From positions 539,277-603,276 of the forward strand of contig NW_025064886.1 in the NCBI RefSeq assembly GCF_019112545.1: a DNA stretch of 64,000 bases, written 5' to 3'. How positions within the stretch are numbered: position 1 is the first letter of the stretch; every line of letters starts with the position of its first letter. The notes under the pieces were generated by a model. The model was not told where the DNA came from. It did not search any database and saw only the letters and a list, made by a program, of their open reading frames with translations. Below, piece by piece: positions 45,058 to 56,703 of this stretch. Position numbers and translations under genes: made by a program. The stretch comes from Guyanagaster necrorhizus. Its lineage: Eukaryota; Basidiomycota; Agaricomycetes; Agaricales; Physalacriaceae.

Positions 45058-45524
45058 GGGGCTCAGGGCAAGTGATCGTCAACTTATTAGCGTTTGACTG
45101 CTCCCCAGCGCTCCTTCCGCTCCAGATCCTTTGTTCCTAATGTAGTGCTCGGAAAGACGGCCGAACTTTGACATGTATCTAATCCATTTGGTTCTTATCT
45201 TGCACTGTTTCACTTTGCTAATATATTTGCTTTTATGACAGTCATATTTGTTCGTTGGCAATTGACCTTTTGGAGCATCAGTGATTAAAGTTCTGATGGT
45301 GTTGACTTTTCAGCTGAGTTTCCGGATTATTACTGGCTACCGAAAGAAAATGGGCTTCAAATTATCGGAGTCTTGACGCATATTGCTACCATGGCACTTG
45401 CACCATTTTTCTGTCGAAGGACCGGGATGCTGGTCATTTGTGTGCCCTAGCTACCTCAATGTGGCCGCCGACCGGATATAAATTCCCTGCCTTGCAACCA
45501 CTGAATAGTCGAAAAAACTCAGCC
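45058..45524. other. Intergenic, promoter of the AA9 relic
   Basis: No coding signal. A TATA element is at 45477. Confidence 0.55.
45477..45483 (+). promoter_or_regulatory. TATA box
   Basis: TATAAAT, 42 bp upstream of the ATG of the AA9-type gene at 45525. Confidence 0.5.
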
Positions 45525-46773
45525 ATGCTATTTACTTTAGCTACCGCCGTTTCTCTCGTCACTTCTGTTGTTGTTCATGCAATGTGGCAGGAATTCTGGA
45601 TTGGGGACGTTGATGCTGGTTCATCGTGCGTACGGCTGCCCGTCAGCAACTTCCCCATGACCGACGTTACGAGCGACGTATGTCGTAAAGAAATCCCACT
45701 AAAGGCCGTCGCATTGACAGTTTTTCACAACAGGAATTGCTTGCAATGTCGCAGTGATAGCCAGCACCGGGTTGCTCTGTAACTAGTCTGTCACTGTCTG
45801 AGATGCGATATTCATTGATTCGAATGTTGTCTATGAAGCCGGCGATGCAGTGACCGTAGAAATGCACCAACAACCTAATGATAGGTCCTGCGTCAATGAG
45901 GCTATCGGTGGAAACCACTACGGACTTGTATACGTCGATATCCGCATCTAACCCTCATTATCATTTAACTCTTCCTTACTAGGTTTACATGGCTGCTGTT
46001 GATGATGCTACCACCGCAGTTGGCTCTGAGGCAGCTTGGTTCAAAGTATCCGAGTCGGGATTGGTGTCGAACAACCTTGACTTTTTTGGTGACGTACCAT
46101 CCTGCTGTCTCTCATATGCTGGGCTGAAAGGACTGAAAAGGTTTTGAACGTGAGCCTTTAGCTTGCAGTCTCCGTAGTTTCTGTGGATCTGATGCAGGAC
46201 AACTGCGGACATTACACATTTAACATCCCGGCTGACATCGCCCGGGGCAACTACCTCTTTCGAGCCATTGGTAATGCATACCTACTTGTAGCTTTACATG
46301 TTGCGGCGGCAGAGGGCGGGGCTCAGGATGTCTAGTCCAATAGATTCTACAATTCTCGTTATCAAATTAATGTAAGCATCTTGCTCTGTTCCCGCTGGAT
46401 ACCGATTATGTTGTTTTCGCTTCCAGTCGGCGGCTCAGGAACAGTTACTCCCGACGCCGTTAATTTGCCTGGTGCATGCAGCACTGAAGACCCAGGTCTG
46501 CGCTTCGAAAAGTTACATTGCGGAAACCTTGGCTCATGATTGGCTCATAGGTATCCTTATTAACGTATACACACAGCTGAATAGCTATATCGGTAAGTTC
46601 CACCGTCATGTTTCCCGCAAACTACAATCTCACAAGACGGAATACTAGTTCCGGGACCCACTTTATACGGAACCACTGAGGCAGCTGTTGCTACGCTGCT
46701 TGAGACACTGCTTCCTAGCCCTCGACCGTCTTACTACAGTTCCTACATCGTAGAAGTAGCTTTAGGTAGTTGA
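45525..46773 (+). pseudogene. AA9 lytic polysaccharide monooxygenase, probably decayed
   Basis: ATG 45525 opens a signal peptide ('MLFTLATAVSLVTSVVV') directly followed by the AA9 hallmark His ('HAMWQEFWIGDV'), which would be the mature N-terminal His of the copper histidine brace. Further on come 'TVEMHQQPNDRSCVNEAIGG' (45870s) with the second brace region 'NHYG', 'YMAAVDDATTA', 'QDNCGHYTFNIPADIARGNY' and, at 46560-46770, 'GILINVYTQLNSY' and 'IVPGPTLYGTTE' (active-site Tyr region). But exon 1 and exon 2 do not join in phase (~45680-45732), the segment around 46335-46360 carries stops and a frame change, and the next exon join (~46370-46430) is one nucleotide out of phase. I read this as a recently decayed gene. 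Secreted cellulose-oxidising enzyme by family. Confidence 0.65.
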
Positions 46774-46897
46774 TACTACACATACTCAGCAAACAATCCT
46801 ACGTAAAACTGATGAGGACCCTGGATGATCTATTTATTCAAATGCACAGCAGCTGCGGAGTCCGCATGTAGCAAATGTTATAAGAGCTTCGCTGTTC

Positions 46898-48866
46898 ATG
46901 CAGCCTATCATTTTCCTCCCCATGCGCTGGCTAGCTGAGGTACTGCTGGTCCTCCCCCTTGCGGGGTCAGTCCACGCTGCTCAGATTCCATTTCACCTCA
47001 AGTCTACTGCCTCAAAGGAGGCAGAACTTTCCCTGCCTGTCGATGTAACCTCGACGAATTGGGACCTCAACGTCAAGCCCAGCGTCAACTCGACCAGTCA
47101 TCTGATCTTCGACACCGTAAGCGCGTTCTTGCAGCATTGGCCGAATACTCGTTATCGCAATGGTAAGAGCGCACTTATCAAGCCACGAAGCATATCACTC
47201 ATATCGCAAAGGGCACAATCTGGTACCCGGAATCGTACCAGTCGGAACACTTCTCTATCATGGACGCGGGGATTCAAATCTGCCTACTGTTCCTGAATGG
47301 ACGGCCACGGACCCTGAGCACGCAAATGCCTTTTGTCGTGGCTCCCAGGAGACGGGATGTTGGCAGGTCACTCTGGTTAGCACTCGGCCTCTCAATGTGC
47401 TGTATTTCGATGGCAGTAGCGCTGCCAAGATGAAAGGAGGACCCATGGATACACAGGATATCGTTGCATGGAGGAAGCTCATCCCAGAGTGGATGTTCAA
47501 CGAGGGCAGAAGACTAGCCGACCTTTGTGTATGGGGACAGAAGTTTGGTGTGGATGGATTTGTGAGGTACAGTGCACATCCTTGTTCCATTTATCTGTTA
47601 CTGACAGAAATGTTAGAATGGAAATGGACTTGTGAGCACGTTCAACCTCACCTGTTTCCCATACTGATCTTTGAGGAAGCGAAATCATGCTATGCGATTT
47701 TACGGTGGGCGTAGACGTCGTTTCGTTCCTCAACCTGGTATCAAATGGTCGAGGTCCACGCGGAGGGGGCGGTGGGAGCCCTGGAGGTCCGGGTGGACCA
47801 CCGCCTGGCGGACCACCCGGTAAAGATTCCATGGAAGGGCCTTCCCCAGCGGACCCATCTGCAAGCACTGATGCTTTCAGTGAAGTCATACATTCTGGAT
47901 CATGGCACAATAGGTACCCGGGGGAAACACGCATTCAGCTCGATCTTGCGCGGATGATCTCATTTTACGATACCTCCTTAGTTCCGAGTCTGGTTCCCTA
48001 CAGATTCAACCAAGAACGCTGGTTCCACCGTCTTGAAGGGGTCAGCGATGACGATATCTCCGCAGTTATGGACCGTCTAGAACAAGCCATGCAGACTGCG
48101 CATGGGGGCGAATCCGGTGTTGATTGGACCACTTTGGTCCATGTTATTGTGGACCGCTACGGCGATCGATTAGAGATGGTACAATATTTGTTGAACTCAA
48201 CCGGGAGCCCTGATTCAGATGGCCTCCGCGCAGCAAAACGGGTTCAGACCCAGCTGAAAGTCATGGTGCAGCCGTATCAACTTCATTCAGTCGTTCCACC
48301 CTCGCTTCCTTCCGACGACCATTCCTGGGCCTCTCCGATCTTCAAATTATGCGCGACAACACATACTTCGTACATCGCCAAGAACAAGTTGACGCGATCG
48401 GAACACCTGATCTTGGAATCCATAGACGAGACAAATAGAGAAATCTGTCGTGTTGTGACCCGAATGTGGGCTCAAGGCGTTGTAGCCGGATTAGACGATG
48501 CGCCCACGCCTATGAAGCTCGAAGACTCGCCATCGTCTGATCTTCTTCCCCAATGGAAGACTCAAATCAACGACTTGATGGCCTGGTTAGACTGGAGTGT
48601 GTGGGTCAAGTGCAGGCCTGATTGTGGATTCGAGGTATGAACTTGAATCACTGGTAGTTTATCCCCTGTTGATGATTTTCCTGCAGGAATACTGCTACTT
48701 ACCTACATGGCCTTTCTTCGGGCGCGGTGGGGGAGGCCCACCTGGGAGAGGTCCAAACTCTCCAGGCGGACCCGGTCAACCGCCTACGCGTTTCTTAGAG
48801 GACGTAGATGATTGGGAAAAACCGCAGCCCAGATGTATTCGGAAAATCGAGCCTTTTGATATGTGA
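46898..48866 (+). CDS. Secreted protein of unknown family with YHG motif and Gly/Pro-rich insert
   Basis: ATG 46898 (a second ATG at 46922 is equally likely) with a signal peptide ('LLVLPLAGSVHA'). Five exons, about 570 residues. Ordered part: 'LIFDTVSAFLQHWPNTRYRN' then 'VPVGTLLYHGRGDSNLP', 'VPEWTATDPEHANAFCRG' with following 'QETGCWQVTLVSTRPLNV', 'LYFDGSSAAKM', 'FEIMLCDFTVGVDVVSFLNL'. Then a Gly/Pro-rich insert (47755-47820) and a long helical part containing 'GSWHNRYPGETRIQLDLARM' and 'CATTHTSYIA', and finally an exon with a second Gly/Pro-rich stretch. I do not recognise a named family. The 'LYHGR' strand, the 'W.ATDPEHA..F' block and the later Glu recall the H/R-x-E layout of ADP-ribosyltransferase folds, but this is inference only. 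A TATA-like element (46879) precedes it. Confidence 0.78.
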
Positions 48867-48987
48867 TGAGTTGATAATGGCGGTATACCTCTTTGTAAAT
48901 CTGCTGTACCAATGTATCTCATATCTATGCTACCCTGTCTTACTTAAGACTTAGAGCGTTAACTATGTAAATGTTGTAAATATACGC

Positions 48988-50125
48988 CTAATTTGATTCT
49001 TCCTTCGTATGGGCAACGTCCAGCGCGTCGTCCCACAGCCTCTTCACCGCGCCCCAGTATTGCTCTGGGTGAGTCCTAGCATGGGCAACATGAGGGCTGT
49101 CTTCAAAGATCTCCGTCCTAACATTCCATCCTAGACTCTTTGTTCTCTCCGCATGTTCCCGGATCTGCTCCCAAGGAACCATATCATCAGCCCTCGAATA
49201 CATATAAAGGCGCGGCGTGCGCTCATCTACCCAAGGAAGCACGCGGGGGTTATACAGTCCATCCCGGACCTTCTGAAGAGCTGTTCGCCTCCCAATGAAT
49301 GGGCCCACGAAGAAGCCGTACACGTAGAGCAAACAGACTAGGACTTTGGCGACGACTCTCGTGATAGGATTCTTGATGAGTGTTGTGAAGGCATGAATGG
49401 CGTTGCTTAGGCCGCTACCACCCGGACTAGAATCCAGGACGATGGCGCAGGGGAACCGAGATGACTTGAGTGGGGACGATGAGCCAGCACGGGATGCCAT
49501 GATCTTCCCCAGAGTGATCAACGAATAGGCGCCACCTATACGAATTACGGTCAAGACTCAGCAAGCGTGAAATAAATGGGAAGAGACGTCGAACCATTGG
49601 AGAAAGAGTGAACCAATATGCGCGGCACCTTAGCTGAGGAAGAGTTCATAATCAAAGACGGACTTTGTGGGGGTATCGTTCCGAGAGCTTCTAGTACTTC
49701 TACAGCAGGAGCTATCACTTTTCTCTGAAATAGCACTTCAGCCTCGCAGTATAAATCCATCCAAATAGACCATACTCTAGTATTTTCCGTACTCCAGAAA
49801 AAGGACGGCCGGTTCTGAATTAGTATCTGGGTCGCACCGGGATATACTTGCTCATAGACTTTGGTATACTTGTGGATGTGCCGTAGTTGTGCCCCCACTA
49901 AATCAAATTCAGAATCAACCCGGTACTTTAGGTATCTTGGTTACGAACTCCAGCCACAGACAAGAATGATGCTTGATACCGCGCTTGAGCAAATGAATGC
50001 GTACGACAGATGGATGATAAGACCTACTTGGGGCTCTGTTTGTCATGAGCATCCTCTTCATTGGCTTTCCGAAGATAGATGTCTGCACCAAGTTTGATAA
50101 ATTCCGATTCTTCCTGGCTCGACAT
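48988..50125 (-). CDS. TMEM53/DUF829-type alpha/beta-hydrolase-like protein
   Basis: ATG complementary to 50123-50125, stop 48988. First exon 'MSSQEESEFIKLGADIYLRK'; two introns later 'IILVCGWMGAQLRHIHKYTK', 'YEQVYPGATQILIQNRPSFF', nucleophile elbow 'ILVHSFSNGGAYSL', 'VLDSSPGGSGLSNA', a hydrophobic segment ('VLVCLLYVYGFFVGPF'), Asp in 'SRADDMVPW' and His in 'EDSPHVAHARTHPEQYW'. Ser-Asp-His order matches the DUF829 (TMEM53) family, an alpha/beta hydrolase fold linked to membranes and nuclear envelope in animals. Fungal function unknown. About 310 residues; intact. Confidence 0.85.
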
Positions 50126-50449
50126 GATGGGGAAAGAAAACGCGTAACCGGCCTGGCATCTCAACGCGCACCCGGTCCGAAATGAATCTTATATCGGTCG
50201 GCGCGCTTACAGTAGCTGCTTATTTATTTTTATCGGCCGTTATTTTCTGTCTTTGTATATTATAATTTTATGATATTCAGTTTTTCTTTCCCATTTCTTG
50301 AGCGATTTTTGCTGCTGTTTTCCCAACAAACCCCTATAGAAAACATATAGCGGAAGGCCGGTCCGAGGACATGTGGACCCCGATCACCGTCCTGTAGTAG
50401 TCTCAAACCAATCAACTGACCTTCCGGAGGGACCTTGTCTCTGGCCGTG
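50126..50449. other. Intergenic between divergent genes
   Basis: AT-rich core near 50220-50280. Shared upstream region of the DUF829 gene (minus) and the single-pass membrane protein (plus). No coding signal. Confidence 0.6.
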
Positions 50450-51139
50450 ATGGTGTTGGAATCTTCAATATCATCGACGACGAACATCATGTCTGCGACA
50501 GAGAGCGCAGCGTCGTCGTCTGCCTCAACCAACTCTGGACCCATGTCGAATGGGGCCAATTACTTTTTTGGCTTTTTGATAACGTTTGTGGCCATTCTCT
50601 TCATTTTCATTGGCTGTGGGATAGCTATGCGAAGGCGATATCAGCGACGGAGGGGTACAGTCTTCAACCTGGACGATCTGCAAGCAATGCCAGGTTTATT
50701 TGGCTCTCGACAGCAGCTCCTTGGCGAGAAACCAATAATGTGGGAGCCGTGGGTGGAGAAGCACGACGATTACTCGTGGTCCACGATACAGGTCAGTAAC
50801 TCATCCAATATATTTGTAGAAAATATTTTTTAACATTTTTAGCCCTTGTCGGCTTCGCGGTCGAACAGACCTTGCCCAAAATCGATACCCCGCCCAGCTC
50901 CGATACGATTACCTTCGCGGAACCCCACTGCCATACATGGTCTCTCTCTACCGACATGGGCTCCTGCAGATAGTGAAATCGAGAAAGAAGTTCCGTCGCC
51001 AGAGGAATCCGTACCCTCAACTCTTCAGATATCCGTTCTCATCTCCATGCCTGGCCCACCGTCTCCGGACAATCCCACATTTATTGAATATCAGATCGGT
51101 GTCGCACGTCTACCGTGGGAGGAATGGATGGCATCTTGA
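50450..51139 (+). CDS. Single-pass membrane protein, hypothetical
   Basis: First ATG 50450 (another at 50489); one intron (50792-50842) and stop 51139; about 210 residues. A Ser/Thr-rich N-terminus is followed by one strong membrane helix ('FLITFVAILFIFIGCGIAM', ~50570-50625) and a basic stop-transfer stretch ('RRRYQRRRG'). The cytosolic-like tail is Pro/Ser-rich and contains 'PTFIEYQIGVARLPW'. No signal peptide is needed for a type III orientation. Family not recognised. Conserved-looking layout in fungi, function unknown. Confidence 0.75.
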
Positions 51140-51379
51140 TGCTGTCGTACTGTTACATTAGTTGTATAATAGTTGCGTACGTCCCAATCCGTTACCTTCC
51201 TTCGCACGTCTGAGCGCTGTCAAATAGATTGTATTTATAGCACCCTCTGATCGTCTCCTACGGATTGTACTTTAGTTTCGGAAACAGACAAAGTTTAATA
51301 TTTTTGTTTCGCCGGCATCCGCGAAGGTTGAGTGGATGGTAGCGATCGTCCAGAATCCTGACCAAGATATGTCAACGGT

Positions 51380-53290
51380 GAATGCGCTTCTTGCTCTGAA
51401 TCCGGTGACGCTGTCTTGTGTCCAAGACAGGAATGGCGGGATATAAATGGACCTTTCCGTTACTACTTTTCAGGAGCGTTTCTGCTACTTCATTCGCACC
51501 ACCTAGGACGTTTTTAATCAGGTGACCTTCCGAACGTAGACACGACAACTGATCAGTTACCATTGATCTGAAATATAATAGGTTGGCATATGAAAATGAC
51601 TTGAGCAGTCGCGTCAAGTATTAGTAGGCTTTTTCTCCATCCAACAGTAGCGCGTAGCAGTTGATGCGCCAAGCGGTAGGCCACCCATTCCCCGAATCAT
51701 CTCGGATAACTAAAGACGTGTTCGCAGCCCTGGCGAGTGTTTCATTGAACGTCGGGACTTTGAAAGAGCGGTTACATATGATGATGTGAGTAAACACCCT
51801 TCAGAAGATGTTAGCAAGGTCATCAGACGCAGGGGTGAGAGAACGAACCCGTTTGGGTCGTAGCAAACAGCAGATTCCTGCACCAGCCCCAAGGAGTCAA
51901 TGCGGAATGGAATCAGGCGGTCATAGACAGCCATGAGGGTGTCAGAAAAGTCGGCGTCGAGAACCAGTATCTTTGCGAATTCTGCCGTGTGATTGAACAG
52001 ATAACGAAGTCTGGGGTATCCCGGCATGTACATCCTGCATTGAGTCGCCAAGCAAAGTGCCTTACGAATTATCGATGGTAGACGCTAAAACTGGCAATTC
52101 AGTACCATATCCCAGTCGCACACATGCATTAAGAATACTCTTCATATGCCAAAGAAACATCGGTATCATCATAAGTCCCTATTCAATTGTCTGGGCTCAT
52201 GTTAGGATTAGGGACCAGGTAATTAGCTTCCTCCAAGTTGTTGATGACAAGAAAGTCCAAGTAAAACTGACTCACACTTTTTTTATCAGAGTTATGCTTT
52301 CCTCTCAACGCATTGGACATCAAGGCCGAATGTGTAGCACTCGTGCATATGCTGTAAACGCGGGAGCCATCGGTTAGAATCCGTGGAAGATCACCTGGTG
52401 TGGAGTCTCGCCAAATGTCGGTGTTACGGTGTGCGACCCACCCATTAGAAATGTATATCTCGCGGGCAGCGATTTCTCCGCGTCTTGCTAAGGTTCCAGA
52501 GCGGATCAAGGACTCAGGGACTTGACTGGTTCTGCGAGCCAGCTGCTCATCTGAGGTCTCTATTTCAGGATAACACCCAACCGCAAAAGAAATCTAATAC
52601 CTGTTGATTGATATTTAGAGGATATTTACTAGCGGCGTTCGCCAATTCCTCCAGTATTTCGCTTATTATAACAACAGGCGTGGCGTGCTTTCCCCAATTG
52701 GGAGACAACTCTGAATTCCAAATTCCTTCAAGGTTTGAAGGTTCTGGTCTCCTTGAGGATGCAATTGCGACATAGCGTCCGTACTGAGCATACAAGGCAA
52801 AGGAGTCTTGATCGCCGTCAGGACCATTGGAAAGAAATCTTCTTTGATCGGTACAAATAAGTGGTGGAGGATGGCGTTCCTTGCCAAAGTGTTAGTACTA
52901 TCACGAGTCCCCGGTAGAACTAGCAGATACCCAAAGATATGATCTCGACCAAACAATGAAGAGTGATCTGCGACGTGCGCGTCAAAGAGCTCTTCGTACG
53001 CGTGGCGCAGAGAGCGAGTTGGCCACTTTTGTCACTGTGGCTATCGACATATCATTGTATCGGCTATCAGGACCAAAGCCTCGTCGTCAGTAGATACTGT
53101 TTGAAGGGTTGACACCAGCAGAAGCAAGATGCCCGGATACGCTAAAGATCGCCGTCGCGTTGCAGTGAATCGAACCAGGTCAGGCATACATTGTGGTTCC
53201 GCTGAAAGTCATGGTAAGCCTGCCTGGGCTGACGGCATAAACCTAGAGGCATTGAGGATCTGATCTGAATAATCGACCGTAAAAGCAACA
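51380..53290 (-). pseudogene. GH95 alpha-L-fucosidase pseudogene
   Basis: On the minus strand, pieces of a GH95 enzyme appear in order but in changing frames: 'YEELFDAHVADHSSLFGR' (~52960-53010), 'YAQYGRYVAIASSRRPE' plus 'SNLEGIWNSELSPNWG' (~52690-52790), 'YPLNINQQ' (~52600), 'REIYISNGWVAHRNTDIWRD' (~52400-52470), 'RLIPFRIDSLGLVQE' (~51880-51920) and 'LGGANEVAETLLKSSNGKVH' (~51450-51510). Between these the frame shifts at least four times and stop codons occur; the N-terminal third is barely recognisable, and the usual 'IDGNFG' block is garbled. No plausible set of introns repairs all this, so it is a relic. The intact family removes fucose from plant cell-wall glycans. Confidence 0.78.
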
Positions 53291-54020
53291 TACCCAGTTA
53301 TCCATAGGCGCCATGAACGGAGCATTGAACGAAATCGGCCTTGATATATCTCATTACAATCACATAGCCCGGACGAGTTGCAAACGCCGCCCTGGTATAC
53401 CGGATACCTTCTTGGACGTCAATCATCGTAGAGACGGCGGTTGCAAGGTTTAGTATGTGATTATAATTCGACACATTCCAGGATGGTCGGTAAAATCAAT
53501 AGATCACCCATTCCGGTCCATCAATCGTCGTACACGTGACTTCAATTGCAGTTTGACGAGTCGGACGATCTGGCCGAGTCTGATTGTCTGACTGCATTCG
53601 CACATTGTAGCAACTCGATTTCCTATACAGCGATGTGTATGAGCATTTTTCTCGCAGTTTTACGTTTCCTCCCCTGCCTACTCCATTCCTTGTCCGAAGT
53701 AAATCCCACGGTATTGTGTGATGTTTTCGTCAGGCAGTTTTTACAGCCCTTCATGTTCGTCGCTGCTCATGAATTCTTACACGCGTTGCTCTCAGACCGG
53801 ATGGGTAGGCTTGCCCATGCCTTCTTTCTGATTAATTCAGATGTTTTCTTGCCGAGATAGCATATTTGATTGATAATAGAAGCGCTTGTGCACACGCTGT
53901 TGCTGTACTCTCCCATAGTGCCACTACCGTGCCTAATGCACTCAAGGGCGGCGTTTGGAGATAGGTACTTATAGCTTGAACCCCCCCCCTCCCCCTCTCT
54001 ATTGAATATCACGTCCTGTC
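53291..54020 (+). other. Intergenic, promoter of the S41 peptidase gene
   Basis: A plus-strand ORF at 53546-53860 (104 residues, Cys/Leu/Phe-rich) has no motif and no splice partner; not called. Pyrimidine tract at 53981-54000. Confidence 0.5.
53981..54000 (+). promoter_or_regulatory. Pyrimidine (mostly C) tract before the S41 start
   Basis: A 20-nt run of C and T only (nine C, T, five C, then TCTCT) ends 20 bp before the ATG at 54021. Such CT-rich tracts just before start sites are common in filamentous fungi, where they mark transcription starts. Confidence 0.55.
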
Positions 54021-56703
54021 ATGCGGTTCCTCGTTCCTGCTGTCGTCCTTGTCGCAGTTGTCTCAGCACAGAACGACCATTGTGCGGTAATTAGTGGCCA
54101 AACATGGGTTACTCCTGCCCAAGTTCGCGAGTGCTATAGGTCATTTGCTGTGAATGAGACAGAGAAGGCCAATGTGCGTTTTTTGACGGTTCTCGTTACT
54201 GTATAGAGATAATAATGCCAGCGTAGATCATTGAAGTCATCAATAAAACACTCTCGTTTCATACATCTGTGAGCTATGAGGTTCAAGCTCCTTGGCCTTA
54301 CTCGGATACACACGAAGATATTCTAGCCGACCTTGCACGCATCAGCTCGCAGACATACGCGTCAGATTATGATCTTCATGTCGATCTCTCCCTTACTGTC
54401 AAGAGGCTTCATGATGGGCATTGCGTTTGGGTCAACTATTGTTACGACTGTTCGTTGTTCTGCTGCCCGATTTTTCCCGAGCTCAACTTCTATCTAGCGG
54501 CCTTCGTTAACTATCTCCCTATTCCCCTTGTTCTTCTGAATGGAACCGATGTTCACATCGCTCTTGAGGCATACAACGTATCATCCGTCGAATTCGCCGA
54601 GGTAATACCTGTGTGGGAACGCGCACTTATCGGAACCCTCGATAGCGGTCTTCAAAAGGTAATATTTCGGATATCAATGCCATAAATCATCTCATGTTCT
54701 GCTTCATGTACAGCTGAATGGTGCCAAAGTTCTCAAGATCGATGATCAAGATCCCTTTTCAGCTGTGAATGCGAATGCCGACATTGCTGGTGGCTTCCAA
54801 GCCTATGGGACGCGTCAAAATGGGTCCGTATCAACCATATTTGGTGAAAAATGCATAAATACTCCTTCTAATCCACCTCAGTTTTTTCTCGAGTTACCAA
54901 CGATCCACAGCCAGTTGGAGCTACGTGCTAGGTAACTTTGCTCAGCAGTCACTGCCGCTGAGTGACTCTGTCGAACTCTCCGTTCAGCTGGTTAATGGAA
55001 CGACAGCAAATGTTGTTGTATGTGCATGCCTGCTTACTGCATCTGTTCTGATCAAGCTGCTTCCAACAGTTACCATACCTGTCCCGCATCAGTTCCAGCA
55101 CTGTGAACTTTACTTCAGCTGATACGTATCGCTCCGGCAATTGTCTCGCTGTTGTTGGGACAAACGGAGTCAACTATTATGAGAGTACCTTATCATCCAC
55201 TCTAGCTGACCCACTGGTAAAGGCTCAGCAGGTTCCTGGACAAGCTGTTGAGCGCTCGAGAGCGTTAAACATCATGCTCGACAGTGCTCCGGCCTCCGAT
55301 ATCGCCCTTCCCACTCAGCTACAACCTGTGAATCCAGTGGTCGGTTTCGGTGAAGGTCAATTCTATCTTTTAGATGATGGCGTGACAGGGGTTCTCGCGT
55401 TGGGAAGTTTCTCAGGAAATAGTTATGACGTTATGATGCAAGGTCTTTTAGATGGGCTGGTCGAACTGAGGTCGAGGGGGGCACAGAGATTGGTTGTTGA
55501 TCTGGTGGGTTTGGCGTCGTTCCTGGTCATCTCGGTAATCTTGATGTCTTATAGACGAATAACGGAGGAGGTTATATATGTGGTGCTCATGTATGAACTG
55601 TCTTCTTGCTGTTGTTGAACCATACACTAAAATGACCCGCTGTAGTTCCTACACCGAATCATTATCGGGCCTACGAGCACAACAGAACCTCAAGCTGGAT
55701 TGAACACAACTGCGCGAGACCCAGAACTCGCCCGGCAGGTTGTGCAAACCATCGTTGATTCTTCTGGTACCGTTGATCCGAATACGATTCTCCTGTATAA
55801 TCCTCTCGGGTGGCACGACATCCATAATGAACAGTTCAATATCACCGATAACTGGTTAGTTCCCCCAGTGGCGAAGGTCATCAATAGACGATCAGATGCA
55901 TTCAGTCAGACGTAAGTACATAGTCAGCTTTTCCATTCGTTAATCGACGCAGAAATTCATCAGTTGAGTAGACTGGGGTCCGAATGTCCACCGGCCGAGT
56001 ACACGACTCCACCTCCTGACGAAGGGCTGTTTGATGGGTCACAAGTGGTCATTGTGTCCAATGGAAGGCCAGTCGACGTAAATATCTACAAGCCTCGTTC
56101 GCCAGCTGATACATTCCGGTGATAGATGTGCTAGTTCATGCTCTCTCTTCAGCGTGTGTTTTAGCTGCCCCATCGTTTTGAACCCTTAACTGACATACCG
56201 AACAGGTAACCATGGCCAAACTCGAAGGTTCCAAGACCGTTGTCGTCGGCGGGAAGAACGATGTAGACCAAAAGTTCTGCGGCGTGGTAGGCGGACAGAG
56301 CACGGACTTTTCTACGATCGACAGTGAGATCAAGGTACGTTGGCTTTCCTCCATGGTCTCCTTAATACCGATGACACCTTGCAGACAACAGGTTTGAAGA
56401 GCAATAGCCGTGCACCACCCGACTTACTCGTAAATGGAGTGCAAGGAATTACTTGGCGGCTAGGTTATGGTATATGGAACCCGAGCGAGCCGGAGGGTAG
56501 GCTTATTGGCGCATTCGTTCTGTCATATCGCACTGATCCAATCGGCCTCTGCAGAGTGGCAAGATCGTCCAGCAGACTATAATCTTCCATTGACGCTAGA
56601 TCTGTGAGTTGCAATTTTTGTACCATTCGGAGTAATTGATTCTCTACGTAGGGCCAATAATCCAACCAAGATCTGGGACAAAGTTGCCAGTCTCGTGTTT
56701 TAG
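54021..56703 (+). CDS. Secreted S41-family serine peptidase
   Basis: ATG 54021, signal peptide 'MRFLVPAVVLVAVVSAQ'; about 13 exons, stop TAG 56701-56703, some 650 residues. Order: Cys-containing N-terminal part 'WVTPAQVRECYRSFAVN', 'DLSLTVKRLHDGHCVW', 'NYLPIPLVLLNG', 'LNGAKVLKIDDQDPFSAVN' (PDZ-like position), 'WSYVLGNFAQQSLPLSDSVE', then 'VDL' + 'TNNGGGYICGAH' and 'LHRIIIGP' (S41 core), 'CPPAEYTTPPDEGLFDG', 'VVIVSNGR', and 'CASSCSLFS' where the catalytic Ser of this fungal S41 branch is expected, with a following Lys-containing 'VTMAKLEGSKTVVVGGK'. The CASSC exon is only 28 nt (56126-56153) and is preceded by a GC-AG intron (56068-56125). Related fungal S41 enzymes include the RiPP-processing UstP type, but no RiPP precursor is visible here. 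Confidence 0.85.

Noticed and set aside
47687..47957. Alternative ORFs over the Gly/Pro-rich insert
   Set aside because: GC-rich low-complexity sequence keeps several frames open; only one frame continues the flanking conserved protein.
54021..56703. S41 peptidase as part of a ustiloxin-like RiPP cluster
   Set aside because: No repeat-containing precursor peptide, DUF3328 oxidase or tyrosinase nearby in the window.
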